Source: Frigidibacter oleivorans | Lineage (GTDB): Bacteria; Pseudomonadota; Alphaproteobacteria; Rhodobacterales; Rhodobacteraceae | Direction: 5' to 3' | DNA: 64,000 bases | Assembly (NCBI RefSeq): GCF_003993775.1 | Contig: NZ_RJRZ01000001.1 | Span: 248,001-312,000 of the forward strand | Part shown: piece after piece, positions 1-9,052 of the stretch | Position numbering within the stretch: position 1 is the first letter of the stretch | How the letters are laid out: every line of letters starts with the position of its first letter | Program-made: the position numbers and the translations under genes | Notes under the pieces: generated by a model | What the model was told of the DNA's origin: nothing | The model's database searches: none | What the model saw: the letters and a program-made list of their open reading frames with translations, nothing else

Positions 1-234
1 ATCCCGGGCGGCGGGATCGAGGAATGGGACAAGCCCGGCGGCGACTGCCACGATCCGGAAGGTCTGGAGGCCTTCCTGTCCGAGCTGCGCGCCACCGTCG
101 CGGACCGCGTGTCGGTCAGCGAAACCGACGCGCATATCAACGACCCCGAGTTTTCGGCCGTTGCCATGAAGATCTTCGACGACTGGGTGGCACAGGGCAT
201 CGTGCCCGCGGCGGGGCGACCGGACGCGGCATGA
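1..234 (+). CDS. Tm-1-like / UPF0261 family protein, C-terminal end only
   Basis: Only the last 77 codons lie in the window, in frame from base 1 to a TGA at 232-234. The tail has a WDKPGG segment (residues 9-14 of the fragment), a CHDPEG segment and an INDPEF motif, the pattern I associate with the C-terminal end of Tm-1-like UPF0261 proteins. These are two-domain, putatively ATP-binding proteins of unknown reaction. It ends 40 nt before the aldehyde dehydrogenase on the same strand, so the catabolic operon probably starts outside the window. The family call rests on the tail alone. Confidence 0.6.
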   Translation: MPGGGIEEWDKPGGDCHDPEGLEAFLSELRATVADRVSVSETDAHINDPEFSAVAMKIFDDWVAQGIVPAAGRPDAA

Positions 235-274
235 CTTCGGACGGATCACGAGCATTCCAGACAGGGCGCAAGAC

Positions 275-1762
275 ATGCTGAACCAGGCATCCATCGACGC
301 ACTCCGCCACGCGAAAGTGCCACCGCAGACCCACTTCATCGGCGGCCGACGCACCCCTGCAATCGAGGGCGCCATGCTCGACGTGATCTCGCCGATCGAC
401 GGCCGGGTCCTGACGCAGATTGCCGACGGCAGTGCCGCGGATGTGGGCGCGGCGGTCGCGGCCGCGCGCGAGGCATTCGACGATGGCCGCTGGTCCCGGA
501 TGGCGCCTGCGGCCCGCAAGAAGGTTCTGCTGCGCCTCGGCGATCTGATCGAGGCGAACGCGCTGGAGCTCTCGGTTCTGGGCGTGCGCGACAACGGCAC
601 CGAAATCGGCATGGCCTTCAAGGCCGAGGCCCTGTCTGCCGCCGCCACCTTCCGCTACTATGGCGAGGCCATCGACAAGGTCTATGGCCAGATCGCGCCG
701 ACGGCAGAGAACGTGCTCGGCCTTGTGCATCACGCGCCCGTGGGCGTTGTCGGCGCCATCGTGCCGTGGAACTTCCCCCTGATGATCGGCAGCTGGAAGA
801 TCGCCCCGGCGCTTGCCGCGGGCAACTCGGTCGTGCTGAAGCCGGGCGAGACCGCCTCGCTGACGCTGCTGCGGATCGCCGAGCTTGCCAGCGAGGCGGG
901 CGTTCCGGACGGCGTCTTCAACGTGGTAACCGGCCGCGGAAGCGTCGTCGGCGAGGCGCTCGCGCTCAGCATGGACGTCGATATCCTCGCCTTCACGGGC
1001 TCGGGTGCGACGGGGCGGCGGCTGCTGGAATATTCCGCCCGCTCGAACCTGAAGCGTTGCTACCTCGAACTGGGGGGGAAGTCGCCGAACATCGTGTTCA
1101 GCGACGCGCCCGATCTCGCGGAGGCCGCCAAGGTTTCGGCCGCCGGCATCTTCCGCAACTCGGGCCAGGTCTGCGTCGCCGGATCGCGACTGCTCGTGCA
1201 GGAGGAGGTGGCCGAGGACTTCGTGGCCGAAATCGCCCGCCACGCGGCAGCCTTCCGGGTCGGCGACCCGCTGGACCTGACCAGCCAGATCGGCGCGGTG
1301 CATTCCGAGGCCCAGCTTGCCGCCAACCTCGACTTCGTCAGGACGGCCGAAGCGGAAGGCGCAGAACGCCGGGCCGGCGGCGAACGGATCCTGGCCGAGA
1401 CCGGCGGCACCTACATGCAGCCGACGGTCCTTGCCGGCGTGAAGCAGACCGACCGCCTGTTCCAGAACGAGGTCTTCGGGCCGGTCCTTTCGGTCACGAC
1501 CTTCCGGGACGAGGACGAGGCGGTGCGGCTCGCCAACGGCACCGCCTTCGGGCTCGCGGCGGGTGTCTGGACGTCGAACCTGTCGCGCGCGCATCGCATG
1601 ATCGGCCGCATCCGCTCGGGCGTCGTGCATGTCAACACCTATGGCGGCTCTGACCTGACCGTCCCGCTCGGCGGGCACAAGCAGTCGGGCAATGGCCACG
1701 ACAAGTCCCTTCACGCCCTCGAGAAATACGTCGACCTGAAGTCGGCCTGGATCCAGCTATGA
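275..1762 (+). CDS. NAD(P)-dependent aldehyde dehydrogenase
   Basis: A full-length 495-residue aldehyde dehydrogenase that oxidises an aldehyde to the carboxylic acid with NAD(P). The oxyanion-hole asparagine is in VPWNFP (N166), the general base in LELGGKSPN (E265) and the nucleophile in GQVCVAGSR (C300). Spacing and length fit the classic soluble family, near gamma-glutamyl-gamma-aminobutyraldehyde and betaine aldehyde dehydrogenases. The stop overlaps the HAD gene start by 4 nt (ATGA). The neighbouring phospho-lyase-like enzyme would release an aldehyde, so this enzyme is the natural next step. Its exact substrate cannot be read from the sequence. Confidence 0.93.
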   Translation: MLNQASIDALRHAKVPPQTHFIGGRRTPAIEGAMLDVISPIDGRVLTQIADGSAADVGAAVAAAREAFDDGRWSRMAPAARKKVLLRLGDLIEANALELSVLGVRDNGTEIGMAFKAEALSAAATFRYYGEAIDKVYGQIAPTAENVLGLVHHAPVGVVGAIVPWNFPLMIGSWKIAPALAAGNSVVLKPGETASLTLLRIAELASEAGVPDGVFNVVTGRGSVVGEALALSMDVDILAFTGSGATGRRLLEYSARSNLKRCYLELGGKSPNIVFSDAPDLAEAAKVSAAGIFRNSGQVCVAGSRLLVQEEVAEDFVAEIARHAAAFRVGDPLDLTSQIGAVHSEAQLAANLDFVRTAEAEGAERRAGGERILAETGGTYMQPTVLAGVKQTDRLFQNEVFGPVLSVTTFRDEDEAVRLANGTAFGLAAGVWTSNLSRAHRMIGRIRSGVVHVNTYGGSDLTVPLGGHKQSGNGHDKSLHALEKYVDLKSAWIQL

Positions 1763-2445
1763 CCGAAACACACGCACTCCCCGCCAAGGCCATCATCTTC
1801 GACTTCGGCGGCGTCATCTCCCGCACGCTGTTCGAGACGCACCCCCTGACCGAGGCGAGCCTCGGGCTGCCCTCCGGCAGCCTGACATGGATGGGGCCGT
1901 TCGATCCCGCGACCGATCCGCTGTGGCGCGACATGCAGGCCGATGTCATCTCGGAACGCGACTATTGGTATGCCCGCACCCGCGAACTCGGCGGCCTCGT
2001 CGGCAAGGAATGGACCGAGTTTTCGGATTTCGTGAAGGCGGTGCGCGGCGACGCGCCGGCCGAGGTGATCCGGCCCGAATTCCTGCAGACGGTGGAGGAG
2101 GCGCTTGCAGCGGGGCTGCGGCTGGCCGTCCTCTCGAACGAACTCGACCTGTTCTACGGGGCGGATTTCCGCACGAAGCTGCCGTTCCTGGCGCAGTTCG
2201 ACGCCATCGTCGACGCGACCTATACCGGCATCCTGAAACCCGACCCGCGCGCCTACGAGACCTGCCTGGCCGAGCTTGGCCTGACGGCCGGCGAGTGCGT
2301 CTTCGTCGACGACCAGGACCGGAACATCAAGGGGGCCGAGAAGGTGGGGCTGCGCGCCGTCGCCTTCGACGTCACCCGCCCGGCCGAAAGCTATGCGAGG
2401 GTCCGCGCGGCGGCGGGCCTGAACCCCACAGGAGGCACGGCATGA
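1759..2445 (+). CDS. HAD-superfamily hydrolase
   Basis: A 228-residue HAD hydrolase. The nucleophile motif is FDFGGVIS with Asp15. The second Asp usual in DxD phosphatases is Gly17, as in YihX-like and some dehalogenase-like members. Motif II (VLSNE, about residues 127-131), the lysine in GILKPDPRAY and the acidic motif FVDDQDRN near residue 190 are all present, so the fold looks active. It probably removes phosphate from, or dehalogenates, a small metabolite; which one is unknown. It is translationally coupled on both sides, overlapping the aldehyde dehydrogenase and the aminotransferase by 4 nt each. Confidence 0.8.
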   Translation: MTETHALPAKAIIFDFGGVISRTLFETHPLTEASLGLPSGSLTWMGPFDPATDPLWRDMQADVISERDYWYARTRELGGLVGKEWTEFSDFVKAVRGDAPAEVIRPEFLQTVEEALAAGLRLAVLSNELDLFYGADFRTKLPFLAQFDAIVDATYTGILKPDPRAYETCLAELGLTAGECVFVDDQDRNIKGAEKVGLRAVAFDVTRPAESYARVRAAAGLNPTGGTA

Positions 2446-3731
2446 AACGCGACATCGACACGCTGATTGCGGACCGCAAGCGACTCCTCGGGCCGAACGT
2501 CTCGACCTTCTATGACGATCCGGTGCATGTGGTGCGCGGCGAGGGCGTCTGGCTGTGGGATGCCGAGGGCCGCAAATACCTCGATTGCTACAACAACGTC
2601 CCGGTGGTGGGTCATTGCAACCCCCGCGTGGTCGAGGCGATCTGCCGTCAGGCAGCCACGCTCAACACCCACACGCGCTATCTGCATGACGGGATCCTCG
2701 ACTATGTCGAGAAGCTGACCGGCACGATGGATGCCTCGCTCGACACCGCCGTCCTGACCTGCACCGGGTCCGAGGCGAACGACATCGCGCTGCGCATGGC
2801 CGAGGGCATGACCGGCAAGCGCGGGATCATCGCGACGGATGCCACCTATCACGGCAACACCGCGCTGGTGAGCCAGCTCAGCCAGTCCAACAGGCCCACC
2901 GTGGGCTTCGGCCTCGGCCAGTATTTCCGTTTCGTCGAGGCCCCCGACAGCTACCGCCACCCGGATCCGGACGGCACGCGCTTTGCCGATGCCGTGGCCG
3001 AGCAGATCGCCGAGCACGAACGGTCCGGCACCGGCTTCGCCGCGCTCGTCATCTGCCCATACTTCCTGAACGAGGGCTTTCCCGACAACCCCGACGGCTG
3101 GCTGAAGCCGGTGGCCGAGGTCGTGCGCAAGGCCGGCGGGCTGCTGATCTGCGACGAGGTGCAGTCGGGGTTCGGCCGCACCGGCACCCATATGTGGGCG
3201 CACCAGAAGATGGGCGTGGTTCCCGACGTGATCACCCTGGGCAAGCCCATGGGCAACGGCCATCCCATCGGCGGCCTCGTGACCCGCAGCGAGATCCTGT
3301 CGACCTTCCGCAAGGGCTATCGCTACTTCAACACCTTCGGCGGCAATCCTGTCTCCTGCGCGGCCGGGATGGCGGTTCTGGAGGAGATCGAGGAAAAGGG
3401 CCTGGTCGAGAACGCGCGCGTGGTGGGTCAGCACGCGCGGCGCCGGCTCGAGACGCTCCGGCAGAAATACGATTTCATCGGCAACGTGCGCGGATCCGGA
3501 CTGATCTTCGGGGCGGAAATGGTCCTCGATCGCGAGACGAAGGAACCGGCGAGCGACTTCACCGACCGCGTCATCAACGCCATGCGCCATCGCGGCGTGA
3601 TCCATTCCAAGCTCGGACGGCACAAGAACACGCTCAAGATCCGCCCGCCGCTGCCGTTTTCCATCCAGAACGCCGATCTGCTGTTCGATACGCTCGACGA
3701 CGTTCTCTCTGAAACGCCGCTCCGGTCATGA
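2442..3731 (+). CDS. class III aminotransferase-fold PLP enzyme, probable phospho-lyase subfamily
   Basis: A 429-residue fold-type I PLP enzyme. The cofactor-binding Asp is in ICDEVQ (D238) and the Schiff-base lysine in LGKPMGNGHP (K268). That motif and NTFGGNPVSC (about residues 297-306) resemble the AGXT2L group, which eliminates phosphate and ammonia from O-phospho amino alcohols such as ethanolamine phosphate or 5-phosphohydroxylysine. The next gene is an APH-fold kinase overlapping by 4 nt, a pairing that matches hydroxylysine kinase plus phospho-lyase. I infer elimination of a phosphorylated hydroxy-amine to an aldehyde; an ordinary omega-transaminase is the alternative. The ATG at 2442 lies in an ATGA overlap with the HAD gene. 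Confidence 0.85.
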   Translation: MKRDIDTLIADRKRLLGPNVSTFYDDPVHVVRGEGVWLWDAEGRKYLDCYNNVPVVGHCNPRVVEAICRQAATLNTHTRYLHDGILDYVEKLTGTMDASLDTAVLTCTGSEANDIALRMAEGMTGKRGIIATDATYHGNTALVSQLSQSNRPTVGFGLGQYFRFVEAPDSYRHPDPDGTRFADAVAEQIAEHERSGTGFAALVICPYFLNEGFPDNPDGWLKPVAEVVRKAGGLLICDEVQSGFGRTGTHMWAHQKMGVVPDVITLGKPMGNGHPIGGLVTRSEILSTFRKGYRYFNTFGGNPVSCAAGMAVLEEIEEKGLVENARVVGQHARRRLETLRQKYDFIGNVRGSGLIFGAEMVLDRETKEPASDFTDRVINAMRHRGVIHSKLGRHKNTLKIRPPLPFSIQNADLLFDTLDDVLSETPLRS

Positions 3732-4672
3732 GCGGGGTGGTCGAGACGGCCCTCGCGCAATGGGGCTTTGACGGCGCGGCCTGTCGCCTGGTGGCGGCGC
3801 GGGAGAACAAGGTCTACCGCGTCGATCACGAGGGCGCCGCCTATGCCCTGCGCCTGCACCGGCCGGGCTATTGCTCGGAGGCCGAGCTGCGGTCCGAACT
3901 GCAATGGATGGCCGCCGCCGACGCGGGCGGGCTGCACGTCCCGGCGCCCGTCGCTTCCGGGGCAGGCGCGTACCTGCACATAATCGACGGGGTCGCCGTC
4001 GACGTCCTGCGCTGGCTCGAGGGCCAGCCGTTGGGCAAGACGGGCGTGCCGCTCGAGCTTGACGACCGCACCGGCCTGTTCCGCGCCATCGGGCGCGAGA
4101 TGGCCCGCCTGCACGAGGTCTCGGATGCCTGGACACCGCCCGGGGGTTTCACGCGCCGCCGCTGGGATCGCGACGGACTGCTGGGCGACGCGCCCGTCTG
4201 GGACAGGTTCTGGGACAACCCGACGCTGTCGCCGGAAGACCGGGCGCTGTTCCTGCGCCTGCGGAAGGTGGCGACGGCGGAGCTGACGGCGCGCGAGGCG
4301 GACCTCGACTACGGGCTGATCCATGCGGATCTCGTGCGCGAGAACCTGCTGATCAATGGCGACAGGGTGAACCTCATCGACTTCGACGACAGCGGCTTTG
4401 GCTTCCGCCTGTTCGACATCGCGACCACCCTGCTGCGCAACCGGACGGAACCGGACTTCGAGGCGCTGAAGGCCGCGCTGCTCGACGGCTATCTGTCGGT
4501 CCGCGACATCGACCTCGCGGCACTCGACCTCTTCGTGGTGCTGCGCGCCGCCACCTATGTGGGCTGGATCATCTCGCGCATGACCGAGGACGGGGCTGCG
4601 GCGCGAAACGCGCGCTACATCGACACCGCGCGCGGCCTGACCGAGGCCTACCTGTCACGCAAGGGAGGATGA
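3728..4672 (+). CDS. APH-fold small-molecule kinase (hydroxylysine / choline kinase-like)
   Basis: A 314-residue aminoglycoside-phosphotransferase-fold protein. The catalytic loop HADLVREN (H199, D201, N206) and the metal-binding motif LIDFDD (D218) are intact, and a small N-lobe carries NKVYRV near residue 30. Members with this layout phosphorylate small hydroxyl compounds; mammalian hydroxylysine kinase is one. Overlap by 4 nt with the phospho-lyase-like gene suggests it makes that enzyme's phosphorylated substrate. Antibiotic resistance is unlikely in this catabolic setting. A homoserine-kinase-like role cannot be excluded. Confidence 0.8.
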   Translation: MSGVVETALAQWGFDGAACRLVAARENKVYRVDHEGAAYALRLHRPGYCSEAELRSELQWMAAADAGGLHVPAPVASGAGAYLHIIDGVAVDVLRWLEGQPLGKTGVPLELDDRTGLFRAIGREMARLHEVSDAWTPPGGFTRRRWDRDGLLGDAPVWDRFWDNPTLSPEDRALFLRLRKVATAELTAREADLDYGLIHADLVRENLLINGDRVNLIDFDDSGFGFRLFDIATTLLRNRTEPDFEALKAALLDGYLSVRDIDLAALDLFVVLRAATYVGWIISRMTEDGAAARNARYIDTARGLTEAYLSRKGG

Positions 4673-4673
4673 C

Positions 4674-5459
4674 ATGAGCCGTTTCGACGGAAAGACCGTG
4701 ATCGTGACCGGAGCGGGCACCGGTATCGGCGCGGCCACGGCCCGCCGCCTGTCGCAAGAAGGCGCGAACGTGATCCTCACCGGTCGGCGGCCGGAGCCCA
4801 TCGAGGCTGTCGCCGCATCCTGCAACGGCGTGGCCGTCGCGGGCGACGCCGCCTCGAAGGATCACGCCGAGGCTCTCGTGGCGCTGGCCAGAAGCCGTTT
4901 CGGCGGCCTCGATGCGGTCGTCTGCAATGCCGGGGGCTTCGGCTTCGGCACCCTGACCGAAATTTCGGACGGGGACTGGGCCAGGGCGGTCGAGGCCAAC
5001 CTGAACACCGCGATGGTCACCGCCCGCGCGGCCATGCCGGACCTGATCGCGCGCCGGGGCAACATCCTGATGATGGCCTCCATCGCCGCGCTCGCCTCGG
5101 GGCCCCAGGCTTGCGGCTATGTGACGATGAAACACGGCCTGATCGGCCTGACGCGCTCGATCGCGCGGGATTTCGGCCGGCATGGCGTGCGCTGCAACGC
5201 CATCTGCCCCGGCTGGGTCAGGACCGAGATGGCTGACATGGAAATGGCGGAGCTGATGGAGCGCAAGGGCCTCGGCAGCAGGGAAGAGGCCTATGCGCTG
5301 GTGACCAAGGACGTGCCGCTGGGAAAACCGGCCCTGCCGGAGGACGTCGCCGCCGCGGTCGCGTTCCTCTGCTCCGCCGAGGCGTCGATGATCACCGGCG
5401 CGGTGCTGACCGTCGACGGCGGCGCGACCGTCGTCGATGTCCCGACCCTGGCCTTCTGA
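4674..5459 (+). CDS. SDR family NAD(P)-dependent oxidoreductase
   Basis: A 261-residue classical short-chain dehydrogenase. The cofactor motif TGAGTGIG spans residues 12-19, CNAG is at about 84-87, the catalytic Ser is S136, and the YxxxK pair is Y149/K153. The C-terminal VDGG motif is typical of FabG-like enzymes. It starts 1 nt after the kinase stop, with GGAGG just upstream, so it belongs to the same operon. It probably interconverts an alcohol and a ketone or aldehyde of the pathway; substrate unknown. Confidence 0.9.
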   Translation: MSRFDGKTVIVTGAGTGIGAATARRLSQEGANVILTGRRPEPIEAVAASCNGVAVAGDAASKDHAEALVALARSRFGGLDAVVCNAGGFGFGTLTEISDGDWARAVEANLNTAMVTARAAMPDLIARRGNILMMASIAALASGPQACGYVTMKHGLIGLTRSIARDFGRHGVRCNAICPGWVRTEMADMEMAELMERKGLGSREEAYALVTKDVPLGKPALPEDVAAAVAFLCSAEASMITGAVLTVDGGATVVDVPTLAF

Positions 5460-5470
5460 CATCCGGAGCT

Positions 5471-5485
5471 GCCTGTCCGACAGGC
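5471..5485 (+). other. short inverted repeat between the SDR gene and etfB
   Basis: GCCTGT-CCG-ACAGGC forms a 6-bp hairpin with a 3-nt loop, the only structured element in the 54-nt gap before etfB. No T-run follows, so it is more likely an RNA processing or stability element than a terminator. Confidence 0.3.
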
Positions 5486-5513
5486 CCGAGAGCATGAAAC
5501 GAGGATTGAAGCC

Positions 5514-6272
5514 ATGAAGGTGCTGGTACCCGTGAAACGGGTGATCGACTACAACGTGAAGGTTCGTGTCAAGGCGGACGGCTCGGGTGTCGATCTCGCC
5601 AACGTCAAGATGTCGATGAACCCGTTCGACGAGATCGCCGTCGAAGAGGCCGTCCGCCTCAGGGAGGCCGGCACGGCCGACGAGGTCATCGCCGTGTCCA
5701 TCGGCGTGAAGCAGGCGCAGGAGACGCTCAGGACGGCCCTCGCGATGGGGGCCGACCGCGCGATCCTGATCGTCGCCGCCGATGACGTGCATGTCGATAT
5801 CGAGCCGCTGGCCGTCGCCAAGCTGCTCAAGGCGTTGATCGACGAGGAACAGCCGCAGCTCGTGCTTTGCGGCAAGCAGGCCATCGACAACGACTTGAAC
5901 GCCACCGGCCAGATGCTGGCCGCGCTGCTCGGCTGGTCCCAGGCCACCTTCGCCTCCGAGGTCAGGGTGGAGGGCGATCATGCTCTGGTCACCCGCGAGG
6001 TCGATGGCGGCCTGCAGACCATCAAGACAAGGATGCCCGCAGTCGTCACCGTGGACCTGCGCCTGAACGAGCCGCGCTACGCCTCGCTGCCGAACATCAT
6101 GAAGGCCAAGAAGAAGCCGCTGGAGGAACGGACGCCCGCCGATTTCGGCGTCGATGTCAGCCCGCGGCTGACCGTCGTGCAGACCGAAGAGCCCGCCAGC
6201 CGCGCCGCCGGTGTCATTGTCGGCTCGGTCGATGAGCTTGTGTCGAAACTCAAGGAGCGGGGAGCCGTCTGA
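5514..6272 (+). CDS. etfB: electron transfer flavoprotein subunit beta
   Basis: A 252-residue ETF beta subunit. The start ([19 protein letters not shown]) and the segment [15 protein letters not shown] are hallmark ETF-beta sequence, and length is normal. ETF is a soluble FAD/AMP heterodimer carrying electrons from flavin dehydrogenases to ETF-quinone oxidoreductase. GAGG sits 9 nt before the ATG. The etfA ATG begins on the last base of the etfB stop. No partner dehydrogenase is encoded in the window, so it lies elsewhere, perhaps to the left. With folD and purU following, this looks like a pathway-dedicated copy. Confidence 0.96.
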   Translation: MKVLVPVKRVIDYNVKVRVKADGSGVDLANVKMSMNPFDEIAVEEAVRLREAGTADEVIAVSIGVKQAQETLRTALAMGADRAILIVAADDVHVDIEPLAVAKLLKALIDEEQPQLVLCGKQAIDNDLNATGQMLAALLGWSQATFASEVRVEGDHALVTREVDGGLQTIKTRMPAVVTVDLRLNEPRYASLPNIMKAKKKPLEERTPADFGVDVSPRLTVVQTEEPASRAAGVIVGSVDELVSKLKERGAV

Positions 6273-7198
6273 TGGCCGTTCTTCTACTTGCCGAAGTCAC
6301 CGACGGCGCCCTGTCCATGGACGCCACCGCCAGGGCGGTAAGCGCCGCCGGCGCCCTCGGCGACGTCACCGTCCTGTGTGCCGGAGCCTCCGCGGCGGCC
6401 GCCGGCGCCGAAGCCGCCACCATCGCCGGCGTGGCGAAAGTGCTCGTCGCCGAGGATGCGGGCCTCGGCCACCGCCTCGCCGAGGCGACGGCCGACCTGA
6501 TCGCGGGGCTGGCGGGCGACTATTCCCATATCGTCGCCCCCGCGACCACCGACGCCAAGAACGTGCTGCCCCGGGTCGCCGCGCTTCTGGACGTGATGAT
6601 CCTGACGGATGTCATCTCGGTCGTCGATGCCGACACGTTCCGGCGCCCGATCTACGCCGGCAACGCGATCCAGACAGTAAAATCGGCCGACGCGACCAAG
6701 GTCATCTCGTTCCGGACCTCCTCGTTCGAGGCCGCCGGCACCGGCAATTCCGCCCCGGTGGAGACGGTCTCCGGCGCGGCCTCCGACCTGTCGGAATGGG
6801 TCGAGGACAAGGTCGCGACCTCGGACCGGCCCGAGCTGACCTCGGCCAGGATCGTCGTCTCGGGCGGTCGCGGCGTCGGCTCCGAAGAGGACTTCGCCCT
6901 GATCGAGACGCTCGCCGACAAGCTGGGCGCCGCGGTCGGCGCAAGTCGTGCGGCCGTCGACTCCGGCTTTGCCCCGAACGACTGGCAGGTGGGCCAGACC
7001 GGCAAGGTCGTGGCGCCGGACCTCTATGTCGCGGTCGGCATCTCCGGTGCGATCCAGCACCTCGCGGGGATGAAGGACTCGAAGATCATCGTCGCCATCA
7101 ACAAGGACGAGGAGGCGCCGATCTTCCAGGTGGCCGACTACGGGCTGGTCGCCGACCTGTTCACCGCCGTCCCGGACCTGATCGAGAAGCTGCCATGA
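6272..7198 (+). CDS. etfA: electron transfer flavoprotein subunit alpha
   Basis: A 308-residue ETF alpha subunit that binds FAD. The C-terminal FAD domain shows [14 protein letters not shown] (about residues 192-205), [20 protein letters not shown] and the terminal [19 protein letters not shown] signature. It forms the heterodimer with EtfB and overlaps both etfB (1 nt) and folD (4 nt), so all three are translationally coupled. Coupling to folD is unusual for a housekeeping ETF and points to oxidation of a methylated substrate. Confidence 0.96.
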   Translation: MAVLLLAEVTDGALSMDATARAVSAAGALGDVTVLCAGASAAAAGAEAATIAGVAKVLVAEDAGLGHRLAEATADLIAGLAGDYSHIVAPATTDAKNVLPRVAALLDVMILTDVISVVDADTFRRPIYAGNAIQTVKSADATKVISFRTSSFEAAGTGNSAPVETVSGAASDLSEWVEDKVATSDRPELTSARIVVSGGRGVGSEEDFALIETLADKLGAAVGASRAAVDSGFAPNDWQVGQTGKVVAPDLYVAVGISGAIQHLAGMKDSKIIVAINKDEEAPIFQVADYGLVADLFTAVPDLIEKLP

Positions 7199-8088
7199 GC
7201 GCCCACCTCATCGACGGCAAGGCATTCGCCGGGGCCGTCCGGTCCCGCGTGGCGGCCCATGTCGCCGCCCTCGCCGCCCATGGCCAGCCGGGACTGGCCG
7301 TGGTTCTGGTGGGCGAGGACCCGGCCAGCCAGGTCTATGTCCGCTCCAAGGGGCGGATGACCGTGGAGGTCGGCATGGCCTCGGTCGAGCACCGGCTTCC
7401 CGCCGAAACCCCGGAAGCAGAGCTGCTGGCGCTGATCGACAGCCTGAACCGGGACGACAGCATCCACGGGATTCTGGTGCAGCTGCCCCTGCCGGGGCAC
7501 CTGGACGCGAACCTGGTGATCAACGCCATCGATCCGGCCAAGGACGTCGACGGATTTCACGTCCTGAACGTCGGCCGCCTCGGCACGGGACAGACCGGCA
7601 TGGTGCCCTGCACGCCGCTCGGCTGCCTCCTGATGCTCAAGGACTACCACGGCAGTCTTTCGGGTCTCGAAGCCGTGGTCGTCGGCCGGTCGAACATCGT
7701 CGGCAAGCCGATGGCGCAGCTCCTGCTGGGGGAAAACTGCACGGTCACGATCGCCCATTCGCGCACCGCGAACCTCGCCGGGGTCGTGCGCCGCGCCGAC
7801 ATCGTGGTCGCCGCCGTCGGCCGCCCCGAGATGATCGCCGGCGACTGGATCAAGCCCGGCGCCACGGTGATCGACGTCGGCATCAACCGGATCGCCGCCC
7901 CTGAAGAGGGCGCGGGCAAGACCCGGCTGGTCGGCGATTGTCATTTCGACAGCTGCGCCGCGGTGGCCGGTGCCATCACGCCGGTACCGGGCGGCGTCGG
8001 CCCGATGACCATCGCCTGCCTGCTGGTGAACACGCTTCATGCGTTCTGCGACCGAAACGGGCTTGCCCGGCCCACTGATCTGACCTGA
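7195..8088 (+). CDS. folD: bifunctional methylene-THF dehydrogenase / methenyl-THF cyclohydrolase
   Basis: A 297-residue FolD, converting 5,10-methylene-THF to 10-formyl-THF. The catalytic Tyr/Lys pair is in YVRSK (Y48, K52), followed by GILVQLPLP and the DVDGFH segment. The NADP-binding region has [11 protein letters not shown], and the C-terminal [10 protein letters not shown] signature is complete. The ATG at 7195 overlaps the etfA stop (ATGA). Its place in a catabolic operon, directly before purU, suggests it serves one-carbon oxidation rather than, or in addition to, housekeeping folate metabolism. Confidence 0.96.
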   Translation: MSAHLIDGKAFAGAVRSRVAAHVAALAAHGQPGLAVVLVGEDPASQVYVRSKGRMTVEVGMASVEHRLPAETPEAELLALIDSLNRDDSIHGILVQLPLPGHLDANLVINAIDPAKDVDGFHVLNVGRLGTGQTGMVPCTPLGCLLMLKDYHGSLSGLEAVVVGRSNIVGKPMAQLLLGENCTVTIAHSRTANLAGVVRRADIVVAAVGRPEMIAGDWIKPGATVIDVGINRIAAPEEGAGKTRLVGDCHFDSCAAVAGAITPVPGGVGPMTIACLLVNTLHAFCDRNGLARPTDLT

Positions 8089-8100
8089 GAGAAAGACACC

Positions 8101-8982
8101 ATGACGTACGTCCTCACCGTCCGCTGCACCTCCCGGCGGGGCATCGTCGCCGCTGTATCCGGCTTCCTGTCCGAGCAGGGCTGCAACATCACCGACGCCG
8201 CCCAGTTCGACGATATCGAGACCGGCAGCTTCTTCGCGCGGATCAGCTTCGTCCCGGAAACGGGCGTCGATCTCGACACCCTGAAGGAGGGCTTTGCGCC
8301 CGTCGCCGAACCCTTCGGGATGGAATGGGGGATCCACGATCCCGCGGACCGCATGAAGGTCCTGATCATGGTCTCGAACTTCGGCCATTGCCTGAACGAC
8401 CTGCTGTATCGCTGGCGGATCGGCGCGCTGCCCATCGAGATCGTGGGCGTCATCTCGAACCACATGACCTACCAGAAGCTGGTGGTGAACCACGACCTGC
8501 CGTTCCACCACATCAAGGTCACCCCCCAGAACAAGCCCGTGGCCGAGGCGCAGCTGTTGCAGGTGGTCGAGGATTCCGGTGCCGAACTGATCGTGCTGGC
8601 CCGTTACATGCAGATCCTGTCCGACAGCCTCTGCCAGAGGATGTCGGGCCGGATCATCAACATCCACCACAGCTTCCTGCCCAGCTTCAAGGGCGCCAAC
8701 CCCTACAAGCAGGCCTTCGAGCGGGGGGTGAAGCTGATCGGGGCGACATCGCACTACGTTACCGCCGACCTCGACGAGGGGCCGATCATCGAACAGGACA
8801 TCACGCGCGTCACCCATGCGCAAAGCGCGTCCGACTACGTCTCGCTCGGCCGCGACGTCGAGGCCCAGGTCCTGGCACGCGCGGTTCACGCGCATGCTCA
8901 GCACCGGGTCTTCCTCAACAAGAACAAGACCGTCGTCTTCCCCGCCAGCCCGGGGGCCTATGCGTCGGAGCGCATGGGGTAA
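8101..8982 (+). CDS. purU: formyltetrahydrofolate deformylase
   Basis: A 293-residue PurU, hydrolysing 10-formyl-THF to formate and THF. Residues 1-80 form an ACT domain (start TYVLTVRCTSRRGIVAAVSG). The formyltransferase-like domain carries the catalytic set in INIHHSFLPSF (N187, H189) and DLDEGPI (D225). It starts 12 nt after folD with GAGAAAG upstream. FolD plus PurU is a known signature of demethylating pathways in which methyl carbon leaves as formate. It is the last plus-strand gene of the block. Confidence 0.96.
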   Translation: MTYVLTVRCTSRRGIVAAVSGFLSEQGCNITDAAQFDDIETGSFFARISFVPETGVDLDTLKEGFAPVAEPFGMEWGIHDPADRMKVLIMVSNFGHCLNDLLYRWRIGALPIEIVGVISNHMTYQKLVVNHDLPFHHIKVTPQNKPVAEAQLLQVVEDSGAELIVLARYMQILSDSLCQRMSGRIINIHHSFLPSFKGANPYKQAFERGVKLIGATSHYVTADLDEGPIIEQDITRVTHAQSASDYVSLGRDVEAQVLARAVHAHAQHRVFLNKNKTVVFPASPGAYASERMG

Positions 8983-9002
8983 CTACAGGGGGCTTCGCGA
9001 CA

Positions 9003-9031
9003 GGGCATGGATGGCCGGGGCCATCCTGCCC
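9003..9031. terminator. probable bidirectional terminator hairpin between purU and the sulfatase gene
   Basis: GGGCA-T-GGATGGCC and GGCCATCCTGCCC pair over 13 bp with one bulged T and a tight loop. The hairpin lies between two convergent genes, 20 nt after the purU stop and 21 nt after the sulfatase-like gene. There is no T-run on either side, so the call rests on stem strength and position. Confidence 0.5.
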
Positions 9032-9052
9032 GCAGCCTCCCCACCCGGAAGG

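Noticed and set aside
137-1714. 525-codon minus-strand frame opposite the aldehyde dehydrogenase gene
   Set aside because: Arg/Gly/His-rich sequence without motifs, wholly opposite a gene with intact catalytic residues; a by-product of GC-rich third positions.
3728-4672. Aminoglycoside resistance gene
   Set aside because: The fold is shared with many metabolic kinases; overlap with catabolic genes argues for a metabolite kinase.
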